Positions 13,892 through 22,688 of a stretch of DNA of 23,351 nucleotides are shown here, in pieces. The DNA is taken from positions 1-23,351 of the forward strand of contig JAMOUL010000344.1 of assembly GCA_027062035.1 (NCBI GenBank). Reading direction: 5' to 3'. How positions within the stretch are numbered: the stretch's first letter is position 1; each line of letters starts with the position of its first letter. The notes below the pieces were generated by a model. It did no database searches and was not told the origin of the DNA. It saw only the letters and a program-made list of their open reading frames with translations. Made by a program: the position numbers and the translations under genes. This DNA is from Candidatus Aminicenantota bacterium (GTDB lineage Bacteria; Acidobacteriota; Aminicenantia; S016-38).

Positions 13892-16247
13892 ACAGGAACT
13901 TGAAATTCCCGAGAGGATTCCAGTTATAGCAGTGAGGGATATAGTGATATTCCCTCACATGGTGGTTCCACTGTTTATAAAAAGGGATAAATCTCAAAAA
14001 GCCCTTAATGAAAGTCTTTCAAGCCATAGAAAAATATTGCTTCTTACCCAGAAAGACCCTGAGGTTGAAGATCCTACTCCTGATGACCTGTACAGAGTGG
14101 GTACAGTGGCCATTATATCAAAGATGATAACCCTTCCGGATGGCACACAGAGGGTCCTTTTTCAGGGACTTTCCAGGGCAAAGGTAAAGAATATTAAAAC
14201 CGAAGGGGAGTTTATAGAAGCGGAAATAGAAGTGGTTGAGGAAAGTTTAGGAGAATATTCCGAGGTTGAAATAGAGGCCCTGAAAAGGAGCCTGAAGGAT
14301 TCCCTTCAGAAGACAGTGGAACTGGGTAAAAGTCTTCCACCGGATTTCCTGATATTTGTAGCCAATATAGAGGATCCTGCCAAGTTGACCGATATTATTG
14401 TTTCTAATCTGGGTATTAAGACCGAAGAGGCTCAGAAGATCCTTGAGACCCTGGACCCTGTGGAGAGGATGAAGAAGGTTCTGGAAATTCTCGGAAGGGA
14501 AATCCAGCTTCTCGAAGTTCAGAAGAAGATAATGGATGAGACCAAGGAAAGGATGGAAAAGATGCAGCGGGAGTTCTTTCTCCGACAGCAGTTGCAGTCC
14601 ATCCAGAAGGAGCTTGGAATAGGAAGTGAGCTTTCCGAGGAGATAAAGGAATACAGAGAAAAATTAGCTCAGATAAAAAACATGCCCCGGGAAGCAAGGG
14701 AAGAGGTTGAGAAGCAGATTTCACGGCTGGAAAAAATTCCCAGCGAGAGTGCAGAGGCAGGAGTTATAAGAACCTATATAGATTGGATGCTTTCCCTTCC
14801 ATGGGATAAATCCACCAGGGATAATCTGGATATAAAACGGGCCAAAAGGATCCTGGATGAGGACCACTATGACCTTGAGAAGGTTAAAGAACGCATTCTT
14901 GAATATCTGAGTGTAAGGAAGCTGGCTAAAAAGATAAAGGGCCCCATCCTCTGTTTTGTAGGACCTCCAGGTGTCGGAAAGACGTCTCTGGGAAAATCCA
15001 TAGCAAGGGCCCTTGGCAGAAAATTTGTAAGAATGTCCCTGGGTGGAGTTCATGATGAGGCAGAAATTAGAGGGCACCGCAGAACTTACGTAGGAGCACT
15101 TCCAGGAAGGATAATTCAGGGAATAAAACAGGCAGGCTCCAACAATCCTGTATTTATGCTTGACGAAGTGGATAAGATAGGTGCGGACTTCAGAGGAGAT
15201 CCTTCGTCAGCCCTTCTTGAAGTTCTGGATCCGGAACAGAATTTCGCCTTTGTTGATCACTATCTCGGTGTTCCCTTTGACCTTTCGAAGGTTATGTTTA
15301 TAACCACAGCAAATGTGACCCATACAATTCATCCAGCTTTCCTTGATCGAATGGAGATAATCTATCTTCCCGGGTACACGGAGGAAGAGAAGGTTCACAT
15401 AGCGAAGAAATTTTTGATCCCCAAACAGATGAAGGAAAATGGAATAAAGCCCGACATGATTCAGATAAGCGATGATGCTCTAAGGAGGATAATATCGGAA
15501 TATACAAGGGAAGCAGGCGTCAGAAACCTTGAAAGGCAAATCGCCTCCATTATGAGAAAGGTGGCAAGAAGATGGGCAGAAGGTAAAAAGCGCAGGGTAA
15601 GAATTACTGCCAGGAATATCCAGAAATTCCTCGGACCTCCCCTCATATTTAAAGATGAACCTTTACCAGAGCCGAAGGTGGGCATAGCTACAGGAGTAGC
15701 GTGGACCCCTACCGGGGGGACCCTTCTTTTTGTGGAGTCCACAAAAATGCCGGGCAAGGGGGATATAAGACTTACCGGTTCTCTTGGAGATGTTCTAAAA
15801 GAATCTGCCATTGCAGCCCTCAGTTTTATAAAGTCAAGAGCTGAAATTCTGGGTATAGATCCTGAAATTTTCGGTAAGATTGACATTCACATCCACATAC
15901 CACAGGGAGCAATTCCAAAGGATGGACCCTCCGCAGGGGTTGCAATATTGACATCACTGGTTTCTCTGTTTACCGACAGACCTGTAAGGAACGATGTGGC
16001 AATGACTGGCGAAATTACTCTGAGTGGAAGTGTGCTCCCCATCGGAGGTCTCAAAGAAAAAATCCTTGCAGCAAAAAGATCGAAAATTCATACCTTCATC
16101 CTACCGAAGAAAAATATGAATGAGGTTGAGGACCTTCCCAATTATGTGAAGCAGAAAATGAATCTCATTCCTGTAGAAGAGGTGGACGAAGTACTGAAGA
16201 TTGCTCTTTTAGATGAAAAGCGAAAGAGAAATAATCGAAAAGCTTAA
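13884..16247 (+). CDS. lon: ATP-dependent protease Lon
   Basis: A 787-residue LonA-type protease that unfolds and degrades damaged and regulatory proteins in the cytosol. The N-terminal substrate-binding domain starts IPVIAVRDIVIFPHMVVPL; a coiled region follows at about 210-270. The AAA+ module has Walker A GPPGVGKT at 360-367 and Walker B VFMLDEVDKIG. The protease domain has catalytic S683 (DGPSAGV) and K726 (GGLKEKIL), separated by the standard 43 residues. All key residues are present. The start follows a GGAGGAGAAGG Shine-Dalgarno inside hsp20. Its C-terminal 35 bases overlap the start of thiL. Confidence 0.98.
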   Translation: MSEQELEIPERIPVIAVRDIVIFPHMVVPLFIKRDKSQKALNESLSSHRKILLLTQKDPEVEDPTPDDLYRVGTVAIISKMITLPDGTQRVLFQGLSRAKVKNIKTEGEFIEAEIEVVEESLGEYSEVEIEALKRSLKDSLQKTVELGKSLPPDFLIFVANIEDPAKLTDIIVSNLGIKTEEAQKILETLDPVERMKKVLEILGREIQLLEVQKKIMDETKERMEKMQREFFLRQQLQSIQKELGIGSELSEEIKEYREKLAQIKNMPREAREEVEKQISRLEKIPSESAEAGVIRTYIDWMLSLPWDKSTRDNLDIKRAKRILDEDHYDLEKVKERILEYLSVRKLAKKIKGPILCFVGPPGVGKTSLGKSIARALGRKFVRMSLGGVHDEAEIRGHRRTYVGALPGRIIQGIKQAGSNNPVFMLDEVDKIGADFRGDPSSALLEVLDPEQNFAFVDHYLGVPFDLSKVMFITTANVTHTIHPAFLDRMEIIYLPGYTEEEKVHIAKKFLIPKQMKENGIKPDMIQISDDALRRIISEYTREAGVRNLERQIASIMRKVARRWAEGKKRRVRITARNIQKFLGPPLIFKDEPLPEPKVGIATGVAWTPTGGTLLFVESTKMPGKGDIRLTGSLGDVLKESAIAALSFIKSRAEILGIDPEIFGKIDIHIHIPQGAIPKDGPSAGVAILTSLVSLFTDRPVRNDVAMTGEITLSGSVLPIGGLKEKILAAKRSKIHTFILPKKNMNEVEDLPNYVKQKMNLIPVEEVDEVLKIALLDEKRKRNNRKA

Positions 16248-17094
16248 GAAGGCTTTCCCAAAGGGCAAGGCGGAAATAGGTATAGGCGATGATGCCGCAG
16301 TGTATCAAAATCTCGTTTTTACAACCGACCTTCTTGTGGAAGATTCGCATTTCAAGAGAGAACATCCGCCTTTTTATCTGGGGAGAAAAAGTGTGAATGT
16401 AAATCTAAGCGATGTAGCTGCTATGGGTGGGGAACCTCTTTTTGTCCTTATGAGCCTTTCTCTTCCCCCTGACCTTACAGATAAATGGCTCGATGAGCTT
16501 ATGGATGGCGTCAAAGATGCATGTGAGAAGGGGAATTGCACATTGATTGGGGGTGATATTTCCCGCTCAGAGAAAATTTTTATTTCTGTAACTGCCATAG
16601 GACAGGTGGAAAAGCCAGTGTTGAGAGGTACAGGAAAGGAAGGGGAAAAAATAGTCCTTGTGGGGAGAGTGGGCGATTCACGAGCCGGTAGAGAGGTAAT
16701 AGAAGAGGGGCTTCATGGTTTTGAAGAGTTAAAAATGGCCTTTTTTGACCCCATTCCAAAACTTAAGGAAGGAAAGATAGCTGCTTCCTTTGCGACTTCA
16801 ATGATAGATGTTAGCGATGGATTGGTACTGGACTTAAGAAGAATGCTTGGAAAAAAGGGAGCTGTTCTTTACCCTTCATCCCTCGAACCTTCTCCTTATC
16901 TGGAGCAGTATTGTGAAATGAAGGGAAAGGATCCTTTAGAATACATGCTTTACGGCGGAGAAGATTATGCCTTAATTTTCACTACCCCTGAATCTCCTCC
17001 ATTGGGAAGGATAATCGGTGAAGTTAAAGGGGAAGGTGGAATACAGCTGGATTCCCTGATCCTGAGAGAGATAGGTTTTGAGCATTTTTCTTGA
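16213..17094 (+). CDS. thiL: Thiamine-monophosphate kinase
   Basis: Phosphorylates thiamine phosphate to thiamine diphosphate, the last step of cofactor synthesis. The 293-residue protein is slightly shorter than many relatives but complete. Motifs include IGIGDDAAV near the N-terminus, TTDLLVEDSHF, SVNVNLSDVAAMGGEP, LIGGDISRS, MIDVSDGLVLDLRR and YGGEDYALIF. The first ATG lies within lon in another frame, a 35-base overlap; the family's N-terminal helix (REIIEKLKKAF) needs this start. The Shine-Dalgarno is weak, so translation probably depends on ribosomes finishing lon. No other thiamine gene is nearby. Its TGA stop lies within the -35 box of the next promoter. Confidence 0.96.
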   Translation: MKSEREIIEKLKKAFPKGKAEIGIGDDAAVYQNLVFTTDLLVEDSHFKREHPPFYLGRKSVNVNLSDVAAMGGEPLFVLMSLSLPPDLTDKWLDELMDGVKDACEKGNCTLIGGDISRSEKIFISVTAIGQVEKPVLRGTGKEGEKIVLVGRVGDSRAGREVIEEGLHGFEELKMAFFDPIPKLKEGKIAASFATSMIDVSDGLVLDLRRMLGKKGAVLYPSSLEPSPYLEQYCEMKGKDPLEYMLYGGEDYALIFTTPESPPLGRIIGEVKGEGGIQLDSLILREIGFEHFS

Positions 17095-17119
17095 AAAACA
17101 CCAGATGCCGTTCTATAAA
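17091..17119 (+). promoter_or_regulatory. Strong sigma-70-type promoter for the solute-binding protein and kinase operon
   Basis: TTGAAA (17091-17096) and TATAAA (17114-17119) are exactly 17 bases apart, each one mismatch from consensus. The -35 box includes the thiL stop codon. Predicted start near 17126 gives a leader of about 19 bases carrying GTGGAG before the ATG at 17145, so this gene, unlike several others that lead operons here, has a normal leader. Confidence 0.65.
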
Positions 17120-17144
17120 ATAAGTATATATTTTGTGGAGTAAA

Positions 17145-18626
17145 ATGGGGGAAATAAAAAACAAAATAATTCTGTCGTTTGTTTTATGTGGATTAATCTT
17201 TCCGAGGGTATTGAGATACATGAGGGCTGAGGTGGCAAGCAGTTTAGACCCTGCTGCCCAGTGGAATTTAGGAGCTTCTGAGGTTTTAGCAAATATTTTT
17301 GAAGGGCTCGTGACGTTTAAAGGGGATAGGTATGAAGTGGTGCCTTTACTTGCTACAAAATGGGAGGTGAAGGAAGAGGGAAAAAGATGGATTTTTTACC
17401 TTCGAAGAGGAGTCAAATTTCATGATGGAACAGAGTTTGATGCTGACAGTGTTGTATATTCCTTTAAACGTCAGATTGAGAACAAATCCTATACTTTTTC
17501 CGTTTTTTTTCCGTTTTTGACCGGAATAAAGAAAATCGATAAATATACAGTGGAAATAACCCAATCCAAACCATATCCGCTGCTTCTTTATGCACTTGCC
17601 AATCCTGTAGGATACATACTTTCCCCGGCTTCAAAAAAGGGAGGCTCTTATAAGCCTATTGGAACAGGACCGTTCATGTTTAAAGGCTCGGGAAAGGATG
17701 GAAGGCTTCTTCTTGTGTCCAATCCCGATTACTGGGGAGGTAAACCCAGGATTGAAGGTGTGGTATTCTATTCGATGGGAAATCCTTCCTGGCGTATTCT
17801 ACAACTCAAGAACGGTAATGTGGACATTGTGAGAGTGAGTTCCGTTAAGGAACATTATGCCCTTAAGAACTATCCTCAGATAAAGTTTATAATTTATTCT
17901 TTAATGGACATAAATTATCTTATATTTAACTCTCATAAGCCTCCCTTTAACAGGAGAAAAGCGCGGGAAGCTGTGGCGCATCTTATGGATAAAAAGAGGC
18001 TTGTAAGACTTATTTTTCAGGATCTTGCAATTCCTGCGGTTACCCTCCTTCCTCCATACCTGAAGGGATTTAACCCTTTAATTCACGATTATGGATATAA
18101 TCCAGAAAAGGCAAGAAAACTACTTGTAGAAGCCGGATACCCCGGAGGGTTTAAGTGTACCCTTTATATATCGAAGGGGAGAACAGATTTAAAGGAATTA
18201 CTTTTAAAGTTTATAAGAAGTGCGAAAAGGGTGGGTGTGGATATAAATTTAATTGTCCTTCCATATAACCAGTTTATCAGAGAAACAAGGAAGGGAAAAC
18301 ACAATATGGTAGCTTTTGGCTGGGTAGCTGACATGCCTGACCCTGACAATTTCCTGTATCCTCTTTTCGCCCGGAAGCAAAGGGGAGTGGAAATGAATTA
18401 TTATAATAAAAAGCTCGCAGAAATACTGGAAAAAGCCAGAGTTACTCCTGATAATGATGAGCGTCTAAAGCTTTATATGGAAGCTCAGGAAATTATCTAT
18501 AGAGACGTTGCTTTAATTCCCTTATATCACTCAAGAAAGATAATTGCATATAATAAAAATATAAAGGGATTAAAGGTCAGTCCAAAAGGATATGTTATAT
18601 TTAAAGATGCGGAGTTAGTTCAATGA
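17145..18626 (+). CDS. Family-5 solute-binding protein (peptide/nickel type), first of a pair
   Basis: A 493-residue extracytoplasmic binding protein of the SBP_bac_5 family. Signatures: SLDPAAQWNLGASEVLANIFEGL, WIFYLRRGVKFHDGTEFDADSVVYSFKR, PIGTGPFMFK, NPDYWGG and the C-terminal IPLYHSRKIIAYNKNIKGL. The N-terminus has one hydrophobic stretch (IILSFVLCGLIF) that fits a signal peptide or anchor; no good lipobox is seen. A TTG at 17133 is in frame, but the ATG at 17145 has GTGGAG four bases upstream. The ligand cannot be told; dipeptides, oligosaccharides or nickel chelates are all possible for the family. It overlaps the second binding protein by four bases, and no permease or ATPase gene follows. 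Confidence 0.9.
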   Translation: MGEIKNKIILSFVLCGLIFPRVLRYMRAEVASSLDPAAQWNLGASEVLANIFEGLVTFKGDRYEVVPLLATKWEVKEEGKRWIFYLRRGVKFHDGTEFDADSVVYSFKRQIENKSYTFSVFFPFLTGIKKIDKYTVEITQSKPYPLLLYALANPVGYILSPASKKGGSYKPIGTGPFMFKGSGKDGRLLLVSNPDYWGGKPRIEGVVFYSMGNPSWRILQLKNGNVDIVRVSSVKEHYALKNYPQIKFIIYSLMDINYLIFNSHKPPFNRRKAREAVAHLMDKKRLVRLIFQDLAIPAVTLLPPYLKGFNPLIHDYGYNPEKARKLLVEAGYPGGFKCTLYISKGRTDLKELLLKFIRSAKRVGVDINLIVLPYNQFIRETRKGKHNMVAFGWVADMPDPDNFLYPLFARKQRGVEMNYYNKKLAEILEKARVTPDNDERLKLYMEAQEIIYRDVALIPLYHSRKIIAYNKNIKGLKVSPKGYVIFKDAELVQ

Positions 18627-20089
18627 GAAAAATTTTTATATTCTTTTTATTTTTATCGATTCTTTTTTCATCAGTTATTTACTATGGGACAATAGGAGAA
18701 CCGGCGAATCTGGATCCTGCTGTTCAGTGGGATAACTATTCTTCACTTATAGTGAGCAATATTTACGACAGATTAATTGAGCTGGATCCCAGTACTAACG
18801 TTTTGATTCCTTCTCTGGCTATAAAATGGCGTAGCTTTAGAGGGGGAACCAGATGGCTTTTCTATCTCAGGAAAGGAGTAAAATTTCAGGATGGAACAGA
18901 ATTCACCTCAAGGGCTGTTGTGTTGAGCTTTAAAAGGCAACTTGGCAAACTTCCTGCGGCAAAAGTCTTATTTCCCCTCGTTAAGGATGTTAGGGCGGTG
19001 GATAAATATACCGTGGAATTTATACTTTCAGAACCCTTCTCTCCTTTCCTGTATTCCCTTACCACTCCCCAGGCATCCATAATTTCTCCTGCCGCACTAT
19101 CAAAGGGAGGAATTGAGAAGGACCCTGTGGGTACAGGTCCCTATAAACTGATCTCATGGAAGAAGGGGAAGAGACTGGTTCTTGAAAGAAATTCATATTA
19201 CTGGAAGAAAAAAAACATTGTAAACAAGATTGTATTTATAAAGGGAGAGTCGGAGGCACTGTATAATCTGTTTCTTGCTGAAAAGCTGGATATTATAGAC
19301 ACAATTTCCATATCCAGGGTTGAGGGATTGAAATTTTCCCGAATATTTGCCCTCTATTCGAGGCCAATAGCCTCTTTCGCATTTTTTGTATTTAATTCCC
19401 ATGATAAATGGACGAGTAAAAAGGAGGTGAGAGAGGCCCTGGCCAGGTTGTGGAATCCAGAATGGTTAAGATCTGTATTTGGAAATTATGTTAAACCTAT
19501 TAACAGGTTGCTTTCATTCTTCGATGGAGAAGAAGGAGAGAATTATTTCTCTCCACGGAAGGCGAAAGCCCTGATTAAGGGTAAGGGACTTGCAGGTAAG
19601 GTAAAAATATCGTTGGTATGCGCCAAATCTCAACTTCTCCTTAAAGTATTAAAGACATATGCAGCTACAGCCAGAAGAGCCGGGATTGACATAAAGATTA
19701 TTCCTGTAGGAAAAGAAGAGTACTTAGAAAGGATAAAAAACAATAGATACGGACTTATGTTGAGTTTATGGATTCTGGATTTTTACGATCCTGACAGCCT
19801 TTTCTATAGCTTAATTTCGAAGGAGGTTATTGAAGGAGGCGTACCAAACATTTTTCCCTTTAATGATTCTCAGGTGAGAAGCCTGATTGAGAGAGCCAGA
19901 AGAGAATTTAACATGAAAAAGCGGTTTAAACTTTACAGAAAGGCTGAAGACCTTATTTTAAAATTACATTATCTGATTCCGATGTACGTGAATAATTTTA
20001 TGTTACTTTATAATAAGAAGATTGAAAATATTAAAGTTGACCCTACAGGTATAGTAATATTATCAGAGTTGAAGAAAAATGAAGAGTAA
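18623..20089 (+). CDS. Family-5 solute-binding protein, second of a pair
   Basis: A 488-residue paralogue of the preceding protein. It has a clear signal peptide (MRKIFIFFLFLSILFSSVI) followed by YYGTIGEPANLDPAVQWDN, matching SLDPAAQWN in its partner. Further shared motifs are RWLFYLRKGVKFQDGTEF, DPVGTGPYKLISW, RNSYYWKKK and LIPMYVNNFMLLYNKKIENI. The two are clearly diverged, so they may bind different ligands or form a pair. The end overlaps the start of the sensor kinase by 11 bases, and with no permease genes the likely job is ligand presentation to that kinase. This role is inference from gene order. Confidence 0.9.
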   Translation: MRKIFIFFLFLSILFSSVIYYGTIGEPANLDPAVQWDNYSSLIVSNIYDRLIELDPSTNVLIPSLAIKWRSFRGGTRWLFYLRKGVKFQDGTEFTSRAVVLSFKRQLGKLPAAKVLFPLVKDVRAVDKYTVEFILSEPFSPFLYSLTTPQASIISPAALSKGGIEKDPVGTGPYKLISWKKGKRLVLERNSYYWKKKNIVNKIVFIKGESEALYNLFLAEKLDIIDTISISRVEGLKFSRIFALYSRPIASFAFFVFNSHDKWTSKKEVREALARLWNPEWLRSVFGNYVKPINRLLSFFDGEEGENYFSPRKAKALIKGKGLAGKVKISLVCAKSQLLLKVLKTYAATARRAGIDIKIIPVGKEEYLERIKNNRYGLMLSLWILDFYDPDSLFYSLISKEVIEGGVPNIFPFNDSQVRSLIERARREFNMKKRFKLYRKAEDLILKLHYLIPMYVNNFMLLYNKKIENIKVDPTGIVILSELKKNEE

Positions 20090-22604
20090 TGAAGAAAAAT
20101 CCACCAGAAAAATCAATATAAAGGTAAAGCTTTTTTTCTATTTTTTCATAATTTCCCTTTTAACCATAGGGATAATAACCTATTTCTCTGTTGTTTCTAT
20201 TTCCTCTAAGCTCGTTGCCGAAGAGAAGAAAAGTCTGGCCGTTTCAGCCAGAAAAGCGGAAAGATTCTTCTATGATTCACTGGCGGAGATGACAAAAAGT
20301 GCGGTGATCCTCTCAGAGCTTAAAGAGGTTCTCGAAAACTTGAATAATCCTCAGGAGCTGGCATATGTTCTTGAGTCAAAGGAAATGTTATTTCAGTCAA
20401 TGAATGTGAGGATACTGAATATAAATGCCAGGGTTATTGCGGAATATATGAGTACAGAGACCTCCTGTTATGCTTCCAAGGATCTCTCTAAACAGCCCAT
20501 AATGGCCAAGGGAAATGTGGGGATGATAAGGGGGGCGGGTATATTTTCTATTAAGAATAAACTGTGCATGGTTAGCGTTGTTCCCATCGTTGACCAGGAT
20601 AGTTTTGGACTGATTGGTTATATATTCCTTGAATTTCCTATTTCGTCTGAGTTTGCAGACCTGCTGAAGGAGAAGGTAAAGGAAGAGGTATTTGTAAAAA
20701 GAGGGGGCGTGTTCCTGGCGTCCACATATATAGGGAAAGAGGGAGAACGTCTTTTCCCGGACATAAACTTGAAGGAGAAGGTCGTCGAAGGAAAGATGGA
20801 AGGGAGGCTATTCTTCTTTACCTCCTTCCCGATCAGAGGATACTTTGGAAAGAATATAGGGGAAGTGATCATAGGAAGGGATGAAACTCCATTGAAGAGT
20901 GCTCAAAAACTTGCCTCCATCAGGATTGTGCTGTCTTCCCTTTTTGTATTCTTTATCGCAGGTTTTCTTGCTATATTTTTCGGCAAGAGATTATCCATAC
21001 CAATCAGCGAGCTGACCGCAGGCGCACAGGAGTGGTCCAGAGGAAATCTTGACTACAAAGTAGAGGTCAAAACAAAGGATGAACTTGGAATTCTTGCCAC
21101 CGTTTTCAATAGAATGGTGAGTTCCATTAAAACGCAACAGAAAGACCTCGAAGATCTTAAAAAGTTTTTTGAAGCCATTGTTGAGGGTAATCCCATCGGG
21201 ATTATTGTGTGTGATGAAATAGGGCATATTAGAACCGTCAATAAGGCAGCAGAGGAGATCCTCGGTAAGAAGAGAGAGACTATAGAAGGGAAAGATGTAT
21301 TTTCGATAATAAAGGGGTTAGATGCATTAAAAGAGCCCTTTATGAAAGTCTTTATTCAGAAAAAAGCTCACCAGGTGAAGGAGCTTCCGGTAATAACTGT
21401 TAACGGGGAAGAGAAGATCCTCGGGGTGCTTCTCTATCCTGTGGAGTTTGAGTCAGGCGAGACCATAGTGCTTCAGATAGAAGATATAACCAAGAGAAGG
21501 GAGCTGGAAGTTGAATTGCTCCATTTGAGAAAGCTTGCCAGCCTTGGAATTGATATGGGGCGTATAGCTCATGAAATCAACAACATCCTGACCTCTCTTC
21601 TGGGACATCTTTCTGTCCTTAAGATGAGTCTTAAGAGAACGCCTCTTGAATCGAAGGTGCGTACAATTGAAGAGATAGCCAGGAAGGCCTCCACCATTGC
21701 CAGGGATACCCTTACCTTTTCAAGAAAGGAAGAACTGAAAAACGAAGAGATAAACGTAAGGGAGCTGCTTGATGGTATAGAAAAGATGCTCAAGAAAATA
21801 TTGCCTGAGAACATAACCTTTGAGCGAGTCTGCTATCCCGGGTCGCTAAGAATATTTGGAAATCCGGGTAAAGTTTCCCTGGCCATATATAACCTTTTAA
21901 TTAATGCAAGAGATGCGATAGAGGATGCAGGCAGAAGGAGGGGTGTAATAAGGCTGGAAACTGCAAGGGAATATGTTTCAGACTATGGAAGAAACTTCGT
22001 GAAGATTATAGTGTCAGACAATGGTAAGGGCATAGACAAGAGCATTGAAGACAAAATTTTTGAGCGGTATTTTACAACCAAAAAGAAGGGTACGGGACTG
22101 GGGCTTTCTCTGGTAAGGGAAGTTGTTCAGGAAATGGAAGGAATTATTCTGATGGAAAGCGAGCCGGGAAAGGGCGCCACCTTCACCATTCTTCTTCCGG
22201 AGTATGAAGGGGAAAGGCAGGAAAGTTTTGTAGTCATTGAGGGAGAAACAAACTGGAAGGGAGAAAGGATCCTTGTAATTGATGATGAAAGGGATATAGT
22301 GGAGTTTTTAAAAGAATTCCTGGAAATGCACAATTATCAGGTAGTTGGAATGACCGATTATAAGAGTGCGGAAGAATTTATAAAAAAGGAAGGGGAAAAC
22401 TTGAGGATAGCCATAATAGATTTTACCCTCGGTGGAAAGACCGGCAAAGAACTTGCAGAAATGTTGAAAAAGATCAATCCGGATATACGGATAATAATGA
22501 CATCGGGGTTCGAGGAAATAGGAAAAGAAGAAGGTTTTCTCTTTTTAAAGAAGCCATTCTATCCTGAGGACGTTCTTGATATGATTGCCAATGCCCTTTC
22601 GTGA
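20079..22604 (+). CDS. Membrane hybrid sensor histidine kinase (extracytoplasmic sensor, HAMP, PAS, kinase, REC)
   Basis: An 841-residue inner-membrane hybrid kinase. Transmembrane helix 1 lies at about 18-40, a Cache-like extracytoplasmic sensor at about 41-280, and helix 2 at about 282-304. HAMP follows at about 305-355 (ending VFNRMVSS) and PAS at about 365-480. The H-box has H498 (IAHEINNILTSLLGH); the ATPase domain has NLLINARDAI, VSDNGKGID and GTGLGLSLV. A C-terminal receiver has D735/D736, phospho-acceptor D781 in AIIDFTLGG, and conserved Thr and Lys (IIMTSG, LKKPF). Phosphate likely moves from H498 to D781 and possibly onward. The ATG overlaps the second solute-binding protein by 11 bases, implying coupled translation and a shared signal. 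No output regulator follows directly. Confidence 0.93.
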   Translation: MKSNEEKSTRKINIKVKLFFYFFIISLLTIGIITYFSVVSISSKLVAEEKKSLAVSARKAERFFYDSLAEMTKSAVILSELKEVLENLNNPQELAYVLESKEMLFQSMNVRILNINARVIAEYMSTETSCYASKDLSKQPIMAKGNVGMIRGAGIFSIKNKLCMVSVVPIVDQDSFGLIGYIFLEFPISSEFADLLKEKVKEEVFVKRGGVFLASTYIGKEGERLFPDINLKEKVVEGKMEGRLFFFTSFPIRGYFGKNIGEVIIGRDETPLKSAQKLASIRIVLSSLFVFFIAGFLAIFFGKRLSIPISELTAGAQEWSRGNLDYKVEVKTKDELGILATVFNRMVSSIKTQQKDLEDLKKFFEAIVEGNPIGIIVCDEIGHIRTVNKAAEEILGKKRETIEGKDVFSIIKGLDALKEPFMKVFIQKKAHQVKELPVITVNGEEKILGVLLYPVEFESGETIVLQIEDITKRRELEVELLHLRKLASLGIDMGRIAHEINNILTSLLGHLSVLKMSLKRTPLESKVRTIEEIARKASTIARDTLTFSRKEELKNEEINVRELLDGIEKMLKKILPENITFERVCYPGSLRIFGNPGKVSLAIYNLLINARDAIEDAGRRRGVIRLETAREYVSDYGRNFVKIIVSDNGKGIDKSIEDKIFERYFTTKKKGTGLGLSLVREVVQEMEGIILMESEPGKGATFTILLPEYEGERQESFVVIEGETNWKGERILVIDDERDIVEFLKEFLEMHNYQVVGMTDYKSAEEFIKKEGENLRIAIIDFTLGGKTGKELAEMLKKINPDIRIIMTSGFEEIGKEEGFLFLKKPFYPEDVLDMIANALS

Positions 22605-22651
22605 GATGTTTTACCCGGAGGACAGAATCGGGGTGCTTCTATTGTGTGCTT

Positions 22652-22680
22652 TTGAATTATATGGAAAGTTGAGTTAAACT
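22652..22680 (+). promoter_or_regulatory. Putative promoter of hslVU
   Basis: TTGAAT (22652-22657) and TAAACT (22675-22680) are 17 bases apart; each keeps four or more consensus bases. The -10 box ends eight bases before the hslV ATG and there is no Shine-Dalgarno, so the mRNA may be leaderless. The 84-base gap after the kinase gene holds no clear terminator. Confidence 0.4.
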
Positions 22681-22688
22681 TAATAAAT

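Noticed and set aside
17145..20089. Assigning the two family-5 binding proteins as NikA because nikR is in the window
   Set aside because: They are 12 kb away on the other strand, and no permeases or nickel-specific features can be seen; the family binds many ligands.
20071..20100. Direct repeat GAAGAAAAAT at 20071-20080 and 20091-20100
   Set aside because: A ten-base A-rich repeat at the overlap of two genes is easily explained by Glu/Lys-rich coding; no mobile-element features surround it.
22605..22640. ACCCG ... CGGGGT as a terminator after the hybrid kinase
   Set aside because: The stem is short and imperfect and no T-run follows.
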